A stretch of 64,000 nt of DNA from Schistosoma mansoni. Its lineage: Eukaryota > Platyhelminthes > Trematoda > Strigeidida > Schistosomatidae. Numbering within the stretch: the first letter of the stretch is position 1; every line of letters begins with the position of its first letter. The stretch is taken from assembly GCF_000237925.1 (NCBI RefSeq), contig NC_031502.1, positions 24,808,696-24,872,695 on the forward strand, read 5' to 3'. Position numbers and translations under genes: made by a program. Below, piece by piece: positions 36,301-44,951 of this stretch. The notes beneath the pieces were generated by a model. It was not told where the DNA came from and made no database searches. It was given only the letters and a program-made list of their open reading frames with translations.

Positions 36301-39300
36301 CTGATAAATTTCAACTGAAAAGATAACCGAAGATAGAACTACCATTCAAATGACTAGACGTATTATGAAGGGACTAAAGAAGAGTCATTCTCATCAAAAG
36401 TAATAAGTAAATCGCCATATAATAAACGATTAAACAAAAATGAGTATAGAAATCACAGGGGAGCCAATGAAACTTCATCTCTACTGGTAGCGAAATAAAG
36501 TGGCATAAATTTCTCTTCATAAATACAAAGCTGGAATAAATTTTTGAATGAATGAATTCTTGGGATGATTTGTGATTTATTAAGCTGATATATTGCATTA
36601 CTTCTCAGCTAACACAGTGAAACATATAAAATTAACTGATTCAGCACCAGAATTATTCTTTAAAAGAATTCCTCTGCTTTTAATGAATAAAAGTGTATTA
36701 GGTAACTTTAAGTTTTCTATGGAGATTTTTAAGTAATTTTTATATACAATTGAAATCATGAGTCAATTGAAGCTAGACCACCATGGGAAACCTGGAAGCA
36801 CTGGACGGCCGTTTCGTCTTATTGCGAGACTCCTCAGCAGTACGCATTCACGATCCCACCCCGCGAGATTCAAACCCAGGACATAATGATTCATAATTTA
36901 CTCGTATGCTTTGTTGGGATACGTTGCCTGGTTTTGTTTACACTTTTAAGTTACTGAATATTAAAATAGTAGTTAAAAATGTGCGAAAAAATTCAATCGA
37001 AACATTTGTTCAAATTTTGACTACTGTAAGAATATTTTGCCGATTGAAGACATGTAAACGATTGCTAGTTAAAATCTTCTTTTGTGAATCGATATGAAAC
37101 TATAAGTCCAAATCAATAAGCAAATTTCTTCATAGCCACTAATAAAACACACATAAAAAGATTCAGGTTGATAGGATGTGATAAAATGCGTAGAAAGATT
37201 TAAACACAGTGAACGTGATTAAAGGTATCACCATCCTATGTTATCATTGTTATCACGCTGTCTCCGAAAATACTTTAAATGTGACTTATCCACTTCTAGA
37301 TAGAATGTTAAGCCTATAGTTAAGACACAGTCCATCATTCTCTTATAATACTCCAAGTTAATAAAAATAAAACAGAGTTAATTTATCGGATTATCAATAT
37401 TTCTGTATCTTAATGATGTTAAATTTATCGCTAAAAATGTTATCTAGAAAAGACCACTCAATTTAATCAACACAAAACTACCAAAAACATCTGAATGAGC
37501 TGCACATTTAGTTCCATTGATGATGAGTCTGATATCCCAGTGTAACATGAATCATAAGAATTTCCAGTTTTCTAGTATTAATTCGGCTTTAAGATTCAGT
37601 ATGATAAATATATATATATTTCTCTAAGAAGATAGAGGAAGATAAAAACCTGCAAGGTATTTTTCAAACTAAACATTTGACTTTATTAAAACATGGTGTT
37701 AAATAAGTTCAATCATAAATTTTATAATTGGATTTATTATTCATCCGAATAAATATGGTCATTTGTTTCGAAGAATACTTTTGGTCTGTGATTAATATTT
37801 TCCTTTTTTACTACCTCAGATAAACCGTCCAATATCCATGAAGAAAGAGGGGATTCAAACTCGCAAGAGAAAGCCAAAAATGAACACACTAAAATCTAAT
37901 CAGTTGTATGTAACAAATTCCTCTCGAGGTTCTGGAAAATCTTTAAACAAATTAGTGGCGCGTATGGATGGTTCTAAACAGGTGAGTTTTTCATTGATAA
38001 TAGACATCAGTACGATATTATATACCGAACTGTATAAACCAAGAGATGTTATAAACACAAACCAGATAGGCGGTTGAATCCAATCAGGAAGAAAACCTGC
38101 ACCTAGGTTTTATTCTAGTTGTCACTTACTGGCAAAGTGTATCTTAAGTCTTAATTTGTATTGTAACTTGACTAGTCATTAATAACGAATTTGACTATGA
38201 ATCTGGGTGATAGGCGTTCTCAACGTGTGTAGAGTATGATTTCCTTGGTCGACGAACTAGACTTTTTCCGATAAAATCGAAATGCCTAAACGACGCTAAC
38301 ACAGAAGTAAACGTGATTGTATATCATTTAACATATAAGCAACTATAGGTCTTTCTAGTCATGTCAACTTCATCAAGAAATAACTCGAGATTCTCCTGCG
38401 GTACCACTAGCGAAACGGTAATCATTCTGGTTTTCTTTGTCATTTACTTTACAATCTTAGTTCATGTTAGTTAGATAAATACTATACTGTGGTTCTACAT
38501 TGAAACCCACGAAGTCTTACATTGATAATAAGTGTAAGTCCACAAACTGACAGTTTGGTGATGCTATTATTATTGAATCAATATCAGTGCTGTCTTACAA
38601 TAAGTATGAATGAAACAAACGATTTTCGGTGTCATGTTAGTGACGTAAATAAAGAACGAAAATGATATAAGCTGGTACTCGCAACAGAAGGCCCATTTGA
38701 CCCACTGATTCCTACGTGTACACTGATACCTCTGATGTCAGTCGATTTTGATAGAGTTTTGTTCTCTGAGCTAGATGGTTTGATCTTGGAGCTTTCATCG
38801 TCCTTTTGAACGACATCATCAGCACAAGCTTCGGGTAGAAGTGGTGTTCGAATTTCTCCACATGTGGTTCTCAGCTTGTCCTTTACACCTCGATGTTGAC
38901 TGGTTCTTGTTGACTTTAAATCTGTCATTGTTTACTTCTTTGTTTTGGTTGTATCTCCTATTGGTTTGATAGGAACAAAAATCAAGAGGTATCTACTAAA
39001 TCAAGACCACATACAACGATCCCTGTAACGAGAGTGTATTGATTTCAGAGATAAGTGACCCAAATCAATACTTCTGTAGCCTATTTCATTGATAATATAG
39101 ATTTCCCAATATAATTCATATACTATTCATTAAAGCCTCTTAAATAATGGGTATAGCTTGTGTTAGTCTCTAGACAATACCTGACTCGAATTATTGGGAA
39201 ACTACCAATCTGTGGTTGCTACAAAGAAATATCATGTTCAAACGAGCCCAAGTAATGGATTAACAATAACACAAAAGCATTGCTGTATCTTTACTTTTCA

Positions 39301-40371
39301 ATGTTTAAACTAGTTTCAGATATCATCAGTTGCAATTTTAAGATAAGTTCAGCTTTTATTAAAATTCACCAATAATGAGATTTCCTTAGGTGGTAGATTT
39401 ATAACATTAATGATGAATTACTCTCTGTCAGGTGATTTAGCTGCACATTGTTTAATAATGAGGATATGATAAAAAAACATTACTGTGAAAAAAGTTCTTT
39501 GAGATAAGATAATGTTTATACCAATCCGATGTTTAATAGTCACCTATATGAAATCAATTTTTCTTTCGTATAGCTTTCTAACCAATCTCCATATAAAACC
39601 AGGCATCATCATATTCCTTACCAAGGAACAGAGGTTGAAAGTCACCATTCTATTCCACCTAGATTTTTAGCTTTCCCAAATTTGTTTTATGATGAACAAA
39701 GCATGAAAAAACAAAATTTGGATGAAAACAAATCGAATACATTGGATTCATTATTTCATTCCCACTCATTAAATGAAGTTCATCCAATGCATTTTACAGC
39801 ACGTACTCCGCGATTTCCTCCACCTCCTCATCCCCCACCAGTCTCACCATCTCATCATCACCGAGCGAATATACACGAACCAAACAGTTCAGTTAGCGAT
39901 ATTCACTATAACCAAAATGGTGACCAATTTGAAAATACTGCGATGATGATCAATCGGTTACCGATATTGAATAAAGTAACTGGAGAGAATTGTATAAATT
40001 CATTATTAATCTGGTCGAACACATCAAGAACAAACGATGATTCCATGAATACTGCATTATTAACCAACTTTATCGAGTTAGACAATAATCGTAATCAGAC
40101 TATCAATGAAGACGATAATGAGAATAGTAATAATAATAACAATGAGAATAGTGATAAGCACTCCAATATCCCGATTGATTTTTCAAATACAGTTGTCGAT
40201 TTTATAAATTTTCAATATCAAGAAATCCATGAAAAATCTGAAACTCCAAATTTACTACATCCAACCTTTGAACAGAAAATGCTGGTGACTGACGATGTAG
40301 TGAGTAATGAGAAGTCAACAATCTATCATACTGCAAGTTTGGTTAGATGTAACGAAAAAGTTTATAATTGA
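16708..40371 (+). CDS. GATA-type zinc-finger transcription factor, six coding exons
   Basis: GATA factors bind WGATAR sites in nuclear DNA and regulate transcription of developmental genes. The exons are 16708-18304, 31524-31871, 33567-33718, 35236-35373, 37820-37981 and 39574-40371. Phases match at all junctions, giving 1,064 residues. Residues 1-530 are low-complexity (Ser, Asn, Gln, His rich) with a CX2CX11CX2C cluster at C37-C55. A divergent N-finger has cysteines 536, 539, 560 and 563. The canonical C-finger has cysteines 713, 716, 734 and 737 with the LWRR and [10 protein letters not shown] signatures, followed by [20 protein letters not shown] from residue 746. The tail mixes features: YYKLH..NRP resembles the GATA1/2/3 class, while EGEP and TRKRKPK resemble GATA4/5/6, so I give no ortholog name. 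The start is the first ATG after an in-frame TAA at 16678-16680. It is much longer than vertebrate GATA proteins (about 400-600 residues). Confidence 0.93.
18466..18500 (+). other. Possible alternative terminal exon of the GATA gene
   Basis: The sequence TTATTTTTTATTTGCAG is a strong splice acceptor 161 bases after the exon 1 donor. Joined to exon 1 in phase 1, it would encode ten complete codons ([10 protein letters not shown]) after the split codon and then stop at TGA 18498-18500. Such an isoform would lack both zinc fingers. The acceptor is seen directly; its use is inference. The constitutive path to exon 2 fits in phase without it. Confidence 0.35.
19545..19780 (+). repeat. tRNA-derived SINE fragment of a second type
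   Basis: The + strand shows a tRNA-like block, with GGAGTGACCGAGCATTTTG resembling an A-box region and CCGTGAGTTCGAACC matching the RNA polymerase III B-box pattern. A second B-box-like string, CAGGTTTGAACCCCG, follows near 19680. No hammerhead core is visible. It lies in GATA intron 1. The block order differs from the hammerhead-bearing family, so it may be another SINE family. Confidence 0.5.
20424..20440. repeat. 17-bp target-site duplication, left copy
   Basis: AGTTGTCAGTTACTAAT is repeated exactly at 23641-23657, directly flanking the RTE element on its 3' side. Confidence 0.95.
20441..23640 (-). mobile_element. Full-length RTE-clade (SR2-like) retrotransposon
   Basis: This is a 3.2-kb non-LTR retrotransposon bounded by an exact 17-bp target-site duplication. 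Read on the - strand it begins with a GC-richer leader (CCGCCTGTAGCTCCTCCAGG) and has one long endonuclease-reverse transcriptase frame. It ends in the tetranucleotide tail GTAAGTAAGTAAGTAA, which is characteristic of the RTE clade. It sits antisense in intron 1 of the GATA gene. Only one frameshift and one nonsense codon separate it from an uninterrupted frame, so the insertion is young. The name SR2-like rests on the clade and host, not on an alignment. Confidence 0.93.
20452..23470 (-). pseudogene. RTE endonuclease-reverse transcriptase, broken by one frameshift and one stop
   Basis: The protein nicks target DNA and copies the element RNA by target-primed reverse transcription. The 5' frame (23470 to 22088, 460 residues) carries the APE-type endonuclease: TWNVRTM at residue 30, ISETHW at 59, GDFNAKVG at 171 and SDHHL at 266. 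The reverse transcriptase frame (22047 to 20689) has [21 protein letters not shown] and the catalytic FADD at about residue 271 of that frame. The two frames are offset at an A6 run near 22119-22124; in the other frame the sequence continues [24 protein letters not shown] at 20689-20691 interrupts KKRWK / [10 protein letters not shown], after which the same frame continues to its natural stop at about 20452. The start is the first ATG of the endonuclease frame. The two lesions may be real or, for the homopolymer, an assembly error. Confidence 0.9.
23641..23657. repeat. 17-bp target-site duplication, right copy
   Basis: Exact copy of 20424-20440, immediately abutting the 5' end of the - strand RTE element. 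Confidence 0.95.
24068..24232 (-). repeat. Hammerhead-SINE family fragment, eroded
   Basis: Read on the - strand, the B-box-like GTGGGTTCGAGCCCCG is followed by a hammerhead-like stretch with an intact CUGAAGA core and a GAAA box. Helix II is weak, and the cleavage region reads CAGTCTTC instead of CGGCCGTC. The end GAAATCATGAGC matches the family terminus seen at 36750 and 42345. It lies in GATA intron 1. Confidence 0.6.
24689..25365 (-). mobile_element. 5'-inverted, truncated RTE copy
   Basis: From 24689 to about 25270 this matches the 3' end of the RTE at 20441-23640 in the same - orientation, including the GTAAGTAAG tail and the RT C-terminal region. From about 25273 to 25365 the + strand instead reads the element's 5' leader (CTGCCGGTC...CCCGGGTAAAGGAGGAGGG), that is, inverted. 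Both parts lie together between 12-bp duplications (TTCTTGTTACAT) at 24677-24688 and 25366-25377. This is the structure expected of a twin-priming insertion with the middle of the element missing. Confidence 0.9.
30958..31004 (-). ncRNA. Hammerhead ribozyme with deleted cleavage site
   Basis: The - strand reads GCACACTG, core CUGAGGA, helix II GTCC/GGAC and GAAA, then GGCCTTCCAGGC. Compared with the copy at 36798-36843, nine bases containing the cleavage triplet and the distal strand of helix I are gone. It is probably inactive. Confidence 0.7.
31302..31347 (+). ncRNA. Hammerhead ribozyme, canonical, CUGAGGA core
   Basis: All conserved parts are visible. Helix I pairs GCACTG (31302-31307) with CAGTGT (31342-31347). 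The core CTGAGGA is at 31308-31314. Helix II pairs GTCC (31315-31318) with GGAT (31326-31329). GAAA is at 31330-31333. Helix III is the minimal ACGG/CCGT, and the cleavage triplet GTC ends at 31341. A loopless helix III is known for minimal type I hammerheads of repetitive DNA, which often act as dimers. It is in sense with the GATA gene, about 180 bases upstream of exon 2. Confidence 0.85.
31524..31871 (+). CDS. GATA gene coding exon 2, divergent N-terminal finger
   Basis: The exon is in phase 1 at both ends; the acceptor is TTTACAAG and the donor GTAAGC. It encodes CVQCG (first Cys residue 536), then 20 residues, then CNEC (560-563). Known GATA N-fingers are CX2CX17CX2C with an LWRR segment; here the spacing is 20, and the LWRR segment is replaced by QQWVFDRIT. 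The AAG acceptor was chosen because it alone keeps the frame with exon 1. A CAG eight bases further on would be in phase 0 and would not fit exon 1. Confidence 0.85.
32950..32994 (-). ncRNA. Hammerhead ribozyme, Sm-alpha type, antisense arm
   Basis: The - strand reads ATCCAG, core CTGACGA, GTC...GAC (three pairs in helix II), GAAA, helix III ACGC/GCGT, cleavage triplet GTC, then CTGGAT closing helix I. One helix II pair is lost compared with the + copy. It is antisense to the GATA gene. Confidence 0.8.
33034..33078 (+). ncRNA. Hammerhead ribozyme, Sm-alpha type, canonical
   Basis: Helix I is ATCCAG (33034-33039) with CTGGAT (33073-33078). The core CTGACGA is at 33040-33046. Helix II is GTCC (33047-33050) with GGAC (33057-33060). 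GAAA is at 33061-33064, helix III is ACGC/GCGT, and cleavage is expected 3' of C33072. This is the arrangement described for schistosome satellite/Sm-alpha hammerheads. It is in sense with the GATA gene, in intron 2. Confidence 0.9.
33567..33718 (+). CDS. GATA gene coding exon 3, inter-finger linker
   Basis: The acceptor is CTCCTCATCAG and the donor GTAAGC. The exon enters in phase 1 and leaves in phase 0. It encodes [20 protein letters not shown] and following residues, a hydrophilic linker between the two fingers with no recognised domain. Confidence 0.85.
34912..35110 (+). repeat. Second Sm-alpha copy, inverted repeat collapsed
   Basis: The body matches 33085-33235 block for block (CATCTTTGCTTA, then CGCACAGGATGCACATATGCC). 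Upstream, only GGAATCCAGGACGCGTAATT and the outer inverted arms (AGTGGCTAGCA and TGCTAGCCACT) remain. The hammerhead cores are deleted. It lies in GATA intron 3. Confidence 0.8.
35236..35373 (+). CDS. GATA gene coding exon 4, canonical C-terminal finger
   Basis: The exon is in phase 0 at both ends, with acceptor ATAATAATCAG and donor GTTAGA. It encodes the full finger CX2CX17CX2C (residues 713-737) with [20 protein letters not shown]. These residues contact DNA and zinc in known GATA structures, and all four cysteines are present. Confidence 0.95.
36715..36890 (-). repeat. Single hammerhead-SINE unit
   Basis: The + strand begins CTATGGAGATTTTTAAGTAA and GAAATCATGAGTCAATTGAA, which match the termini at 42338-42377 and 30900-30940. 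It then carries a - strand hammerhead and a B-box (GGGTTTGAATCTCG on the - strand), and it stops abruptly near 36890. Only one unit is present, so this is a truncated copy. It lies in GATA intron 4, antisense to the gene. Confidence 0.8.
36798..36843 (-). ncRNA. Hammerhead ribozyme, canonical, CUGAGGA core
   Basis: On the - strand: GTACTG, CTGAGGA, helix II GTCT/AGAC, GAAA, helix III ACGG/CCGT, cleavage triplet GTC, then CAGTGC closing helix I with one G-U pair. All catalytic positions fit the consensus. It is antisense to the GATA gene. Confidence 0.85.
37820..37981 (+). CDS. GATA gene coding exon 5, basic tail
   Basis: The exon is in phase 0 at both ends, with acceptor ACTACCTCAG and donor GTGAGT. 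It begins [20 protein letters not shown], the basic extension that lies in the DNA minor groove in known GATA C-finger structures and often acts as nuclear localisation signal. The rest is Ser/Asn/Lys-rich. Confidence 0.93.
39574..40371 (+). CDS. GATA gene coding exon 6, C-terminal region
   Basis: The acceptor is TTCTTTCGTATAG. The exon runs in phase 0 to TGA at 40369-40371 and encodes residues 800-1064. A proline-rich stretch ([17 protein letters not shown]) and Asn-rich runs are present, with no recognised domain. The 5' part of the frame extends to the acceptor without stops. Confidence 0.88.
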   Translation, partial: LSNQSPYKTRHHHIPYQGTEVESHHSIPPRFLAFPNLFYDEQSMKKQNLDENKSNTLDSLFHSHSLNEVHPMHFTARTPRFPPPPHPPPVSPSHHHRANIHEPNSSVSDIHYNQNGDQFENTAMMINRLPILNKVTGENCINSLLIWSNTSRTNDDSMNTALLTNFIELDNNRNQTINEDDNENSNNNNNENSDKHSNIPIDFSNTVVDFINFQYQEIHEKSETPNLLHPTFEQKMLVTDDVVSNEKSTIYHTASLVRCNEKVYN

Positions 40372-40701
40372 AATAATAGTATTTTTTCCTGTTGTGATTA
40401 TTTTGCATAGTGCTATTATCTAAAACAGCCGTAAATGCGGCAACAGTTATAAACAAGCTGGATTCACATTTTTGTTTTCACTTAATAATATGTTTATGTA
40501 TTTTACCTAGTCACTAGTAAACCTTCTAAAGGCGTGTTTAGTATACTATCCCCTTCTAACTTTTAGTGACCCTGTGTTAATATTCAAGTGATTGCTCATT
40601 AGTCAAAAATTTCACCTACTAGACAGTGGACAGTATTTACATATTTCTGGTCAACAGATGACAGTAATAATAATTGTGGTGACTACTTAACACTTGAGTG
40701 C

Positions 40702-40707
40702 AATAAA
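40702..40707 (+). terminator. Candidate polyadenylation signal of the GATA gene
   Basis: AATAAA lies about 330 bases after the GATA stop codon in AT-rich sequence. It is the first canonical hexamer I noticed downstream. Use is not proven. Confidence 0.45.
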
Positions 40708-40924
40708 TAGCATGGTTATTAAACTCTATTATGAGCAGATAAATGCATATATACGTTTATTTTACTGTATAATTTTATTAAACTTTGCACAGATGGTCAT
40801 TGTCTATGAAAGAAAACTTACCGTATGAAATGCTAAGAGAAATTCTACACTATTTAGAATGAAAACCATCTTTATTTTCTAAAACTTGTGTTCCGAAATG
40901 TACTAATAAAATTAATTATTCTCA

Positions 40925-41095
40925 TTGAAATCGTCAACCAATCTAAGTTACGTAACCATTGAAAGTCTGGAGGCACTGCATGACTGTTTTGCCCCAGTGT
41001 GAGACTCCTCAGCATTGCATATCCACGACTCCGCATCCTGGAATTGAATCCAGGACATTCGGTCTCGCGTGAGGAGGCTTAACCTTACAAACAAC
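40925..41095 (-). repeat. Eroded hammerhead-SINE unit
   Basis: The - strand reads CTGAGGAGTCTCACACTGGGGCAAAA: the core CUGAGGA survives, but the GAAA box is preceded by C instead of pairing correctly. The B-box-like region reads TGGATTCAATTCCAGG. The family terminus at the left (GAAATCGTCAACC) is diverged. It lies downstream of the GATA gene. Confidence 0.6.
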
Positions 41096-42337
41096 TAAAT
41101 AATCATCGTTTTGTGTAAACTTATAAGTAATCTGAAGCATACTAAATCTCTCGATGATTTTACTGAACCTTATTCCACGAGCTATTCATACACGTACTCT
41201 TCAAAAATAACATAAAAATATAAAATTCAGTATCTGATGTATTAATCCATTATAAAATGTTTTTTAAATAGTTATTTCTTCGCAAAAGTTTCTAAAATCC
41301 TTCAAGAACATAAGTATTTGACTTTGGAGATGAATACAGGTTGAATACTGAAACTTAAAGAATAAGATGCCCTATTCTTCATTGTTTATTTTATTTGTTT
41401 CGACCAAATACACTATGGCCATCATACTTAAATTTAGAGCTGTGGTGCATTCGTACAACTGTAGATACCTGAATCTTGACCTTGTATCCCTAAACTCGGT
41501 TGAAATTCACCAATGTTCAACTAATCAAATAAACTGTAACATATAAACTAAGATCCAAGAATTATTATTTTCTCCAGTGTGACATATCTGCATACATTTA
41601 TCGTGGTAGGTAACATATTCTTCATTTACCTTCCAAAACTTTTTCGATGTAGCTTTCTTATGTTTACCTTAGTTACATTTTGCAAAACCATATCATGTTC
41701 CTCATACACTTCCACTCCTAGAAACTGTCATAAGAAACACACTGTTTTCTGTGTGAACATTCACTGAATAATATAATTTCCATAGTTGAAATGAGAAGGG
41801 GATTCATGATTGCAATATGTGCACGTGTGTTAAGAATCATCCAAAATCCAACTGTCTATAGTTTTTTTTTGGTTATCTTAGAATTAAACAAAACATTTTA
41901 AATAGTAAATCTTAAACTTTTCAAAAGCATTGAATATAGGGAACATAAATTACAACTATGTAAATAGTTTACAGTGTACCTGTGTACGTACACGAAGAGC
42001 ATACTTTCAACAGATAAGGTAATTTTCCGATTTTGGTAACAGTTTGCTTGTCTTATCACCCTAGTCATGTTATGTCATACGTCTTTGTCGAACAGCGAGG
42101 GGATAATATTTTTGGAAGGGTGTTTCAAAACTACTTGGAGAGTAGTTTTAGTGACCGGGAATGCAAATATAGTAAATAATGTATTATTTCATTTATGATT
42201 AGAAATTTTCGTAAACAGGATAACCTATTTCTAATTTGCATGAGGAAAGTGAGCAGTTGAGTTCTTACAATGTGTTATTGTGTACTGTTAACTAAACAAA
42301 CAGAATCTCAAAGAAATAACAAACAAAAAATATATTC

Positions 42338-42701
42338 TATATAGTTGAAATCATGAGTCAATTGAAGCTAGACCACCNNNNNNNNNNNNNNNNNNNNNNN
42401 NNNNNNNNNNNNNNNNNNNNNNNNNNNNNNNNNNNNNNNNNNNNNNNNNNNNNNNNNNNNNNNNNNNNNNNNNNNNNNNNNNNNNNNNNNNNNNNNNNNN
42501 NNNNNNNNNNNNNNNNNNNNNNNNNNNNNNNNNNNNNNNNNNNNNNNNNNNNNNNNNNNNNNNNNNNNNNNNNNNNNGCGCACATGAGCTGAGTTCCTAT
42601 CTCTTGGAGTTCTTCTGCTTTTTTTCTTTTTTTTATTAGCTTAAATTGATTCATGATTTCGACTATATAAAATTACTAAAATCTCTACAAAACCCCCTCC
42701 C
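42338..42701. mobile_element. Inverted hammerhead-SINE copy interrupted by assembly gap
   Basis: The element lies between exact 13-bp duplications AAAAAATATATTC at 42325-42337 and 42702-42714. The left terminus reads GAAATCATGAGTCAATTGAA on the + strand, and the right terminus is its inverted, diverged form (TTAAATTGATTCATGATTTC). The right end continues to AAAACCCCCTCCC, the inverse of the GGGGGTTTTGT start seen at 30882. Most of the interior is a 200-base run of N (42378-42577). The palindromic structure probably caused the assembly break. Confidence 0.85.
42378..42577. other. Assembly gap of 200 N
   Basis: Exactly 200 undetermined bases, probably a nominal size. Open frames crossing it are artefacts. 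Confidence 0.99.
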
Positions 42702-43163
42702 AAAAAATATATTCCTCTGGTAAATATGAATATGATATTCAATTTAATATCTTCTGGTATATTCATAAACATGATCATAGTTTCATTACCTCCCCCACTG
42801 TAGCAAAAATGATTTGGTAGATGAATTATCACCAAAATGATTATTACAGCCTTTCTGTGTTTAGATGAACACTGCTTCTCACTATCATATAGTTTACTAT
42901 GTGACATAGTTAAATTACCAAAAAAGTAAACATTTTATATACGAAATTTGAACAAAGTTCATGACCATGATATTGTTGGAAAATGTAATGTAAACATTTT
43001 GAAATAGTTTTGTGTCTAACAGCCTTAAAACGACAAATTTGAAAATCAGTGATTATCTTTTTAGTGGCTTTCACATTTATCTTTTGTTAAGGTCATCAGA
43101 AGTGTAGAATTAGTAGTTACATGAAGCTCTCATTTCAATCGTACATGTATTAGATTAGCTGTA

Positions 43164-44951
43164 ATGAAACTGTTCACTAGACTGAAGGGACAAGAGTTCC
43201 ATAATCTCAGTAATAAAGATGATTTCAGCTACCCATTGAATTGCCCATATTCACCATATATAGATGTAGAAAATGAATTCCAGATGAGTAGCTGCAGATA
43301 TTTGGAACGGGTATAGAATACTCACCTATAGTATCGAATAACAGTAAAGACTTATTTTAAGTTGAACTGTTGTGTTTATGAATTTTCCAAAACTGCTCAA
43401 TGTTCTTATGTGTATGAAAAATTAGATAGGCTAAATGAGTTACTGGGTATACACTCATAATCGAAGAATCCTTACATCCCTATCTGTTCTTGTCTACAAG
43501 AAAAACACATATATAGCAAGATTCAAATATTCTGTTTACTGGGCAGCAAGAAAACTGAATTCATCATTATCATCCTCCAATCATAATCGAACTGATGCAC
43601 CAAAACGAAATTGTGGATTCAGAAAAAGATATTCTAAACTTTTCATGGTCATCTTTATTGATGTGTACACTGTCGGTCACAAGTTAAAAGTTCTTTTTCT
43701 GTTTTCATCGCAACATTAAAATCTTATTAAACTGCTTCGCAATTTGCTCTAGTATAAAGCTATGTGAATTCGACATTTCTTCCGTTTGACTATTTCATGG
43801 ACAAAAATAATTCATAGGTGAATGTTTAGAATATTCTAGTTTAATCCCTATTGTTATTTATCAGACCATAAATAGGAATTTTCGTTGTTTGTTTTAAATC
43901 GAATTGAATAGTGACTAACACTACCATTAATAAGGACATTTCAAACTATTGCGCAATATGTGCAGTATATACGAACTTATTTTACATTTCCACACTAGTA
44001 ACACACTTAGCTAATAATACACTAGAATGGATTCTAGATAAACTGATCAAGATAATAATCAACTAAACAATCGATTGTGACGATATGGTCTCCAACGTCT
44101 TATACTATTTAATAATGAATATTTTCCCAAAAGTCTACAGTTACGCTTAACAGGTTTCCAATAGAAAAAGTTACAGAACCTCAGCTATGTTGTGAAAAAT
44201 CACTCATCCATAAAGAAACAGCTTGTCAGTGGTTTTTAGATATCATTTATGCATATTCTAACTATGAGTTAGAACAAAGATAAAATTGATGGAGTACTAT
44301 TTTCAATCCCAGTCAAAAGCAGAGAGTAGAGTATGAAACGAACAACTTATAGTAAAATATAACCGTCTACTCAATGGATAAAATTGAATTGAATTAATGA
44401 TAAGCTTAAGAAATTTAGTTGTCTCCACATAATATCAGTAGTACGTTTGATAGACGACATTTACGTGATGTTTTTATGTAGTCCTGTTGCGGATGGAATA
44501 CCGACTCCTTCCCATCAATATTCAACGAATATATTTCAATTTTTATGTCGTTGAAGTTGCATCCTTCATCTGCTATCACTTTAGATTTTTTTAAAGAAAA
44601 CCCTATAAGTATCGTAACTTTATTTTGTATAGCCACAGAATTAAAATTATCAACTTTCCATAAATTATAGTGATATCTTACGGGAGCTTTCAGTGATCTA
44701 AGTCTATCACCATAGTGGATGCTGCAAGATTAATCAAGTAATAAGGGGACAATGGCTAATTGGTAGTTCCTTAAAACACTCTTTTGTTTGTTCTCCCCTG
44801 AAAAAAGTCACTTCTTTGAAATTATAAATCTAATATTATTTTCTTTTCACGTCAGAACTCAACAACTCACGAACAATCAATAAATTTAATGAATCCACTA
44901 GAACCGAATTTTCCATCTCCGTCAAACTTCAGCAATTCTTCAGAAATATAA
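43164..44951 (+). CDS. Possible small multi-exon gene or extra 3' exons, unknown product
   Basis: Three coding-looking pieces lie in order. Piece A (43164-43310) starts with ATG, encodes 49 residues including NKDDFSYPLNCPYSPYIDVE, and ends in phase 0 at GTATAG. Piece B begins at 43501 after the pyrimidine-rich TCTTGTCTACAAG and encodes WAARKLNSSLSSSNHNRTDA and KRNCGFRKRYSKL; its donor is unclear. Piece C (44856-44951) follows the acceptor TTTTCTTTTCACGTCAG and encodes STTHEQSINLMNPLEPNFPS before TAA. Composition is Ser/Asn-rich like the GATA protein, so these could be alternative 3' exons of that gene, or a separate short gene. I recognise no domain. The weak point is the missing donor for piece B. 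Confidence 0.3.

Noticed and set aside
42353-42654. Open frames crossing the N run
   Set aside because: They exist only because undetermined bases contain no stop codons.
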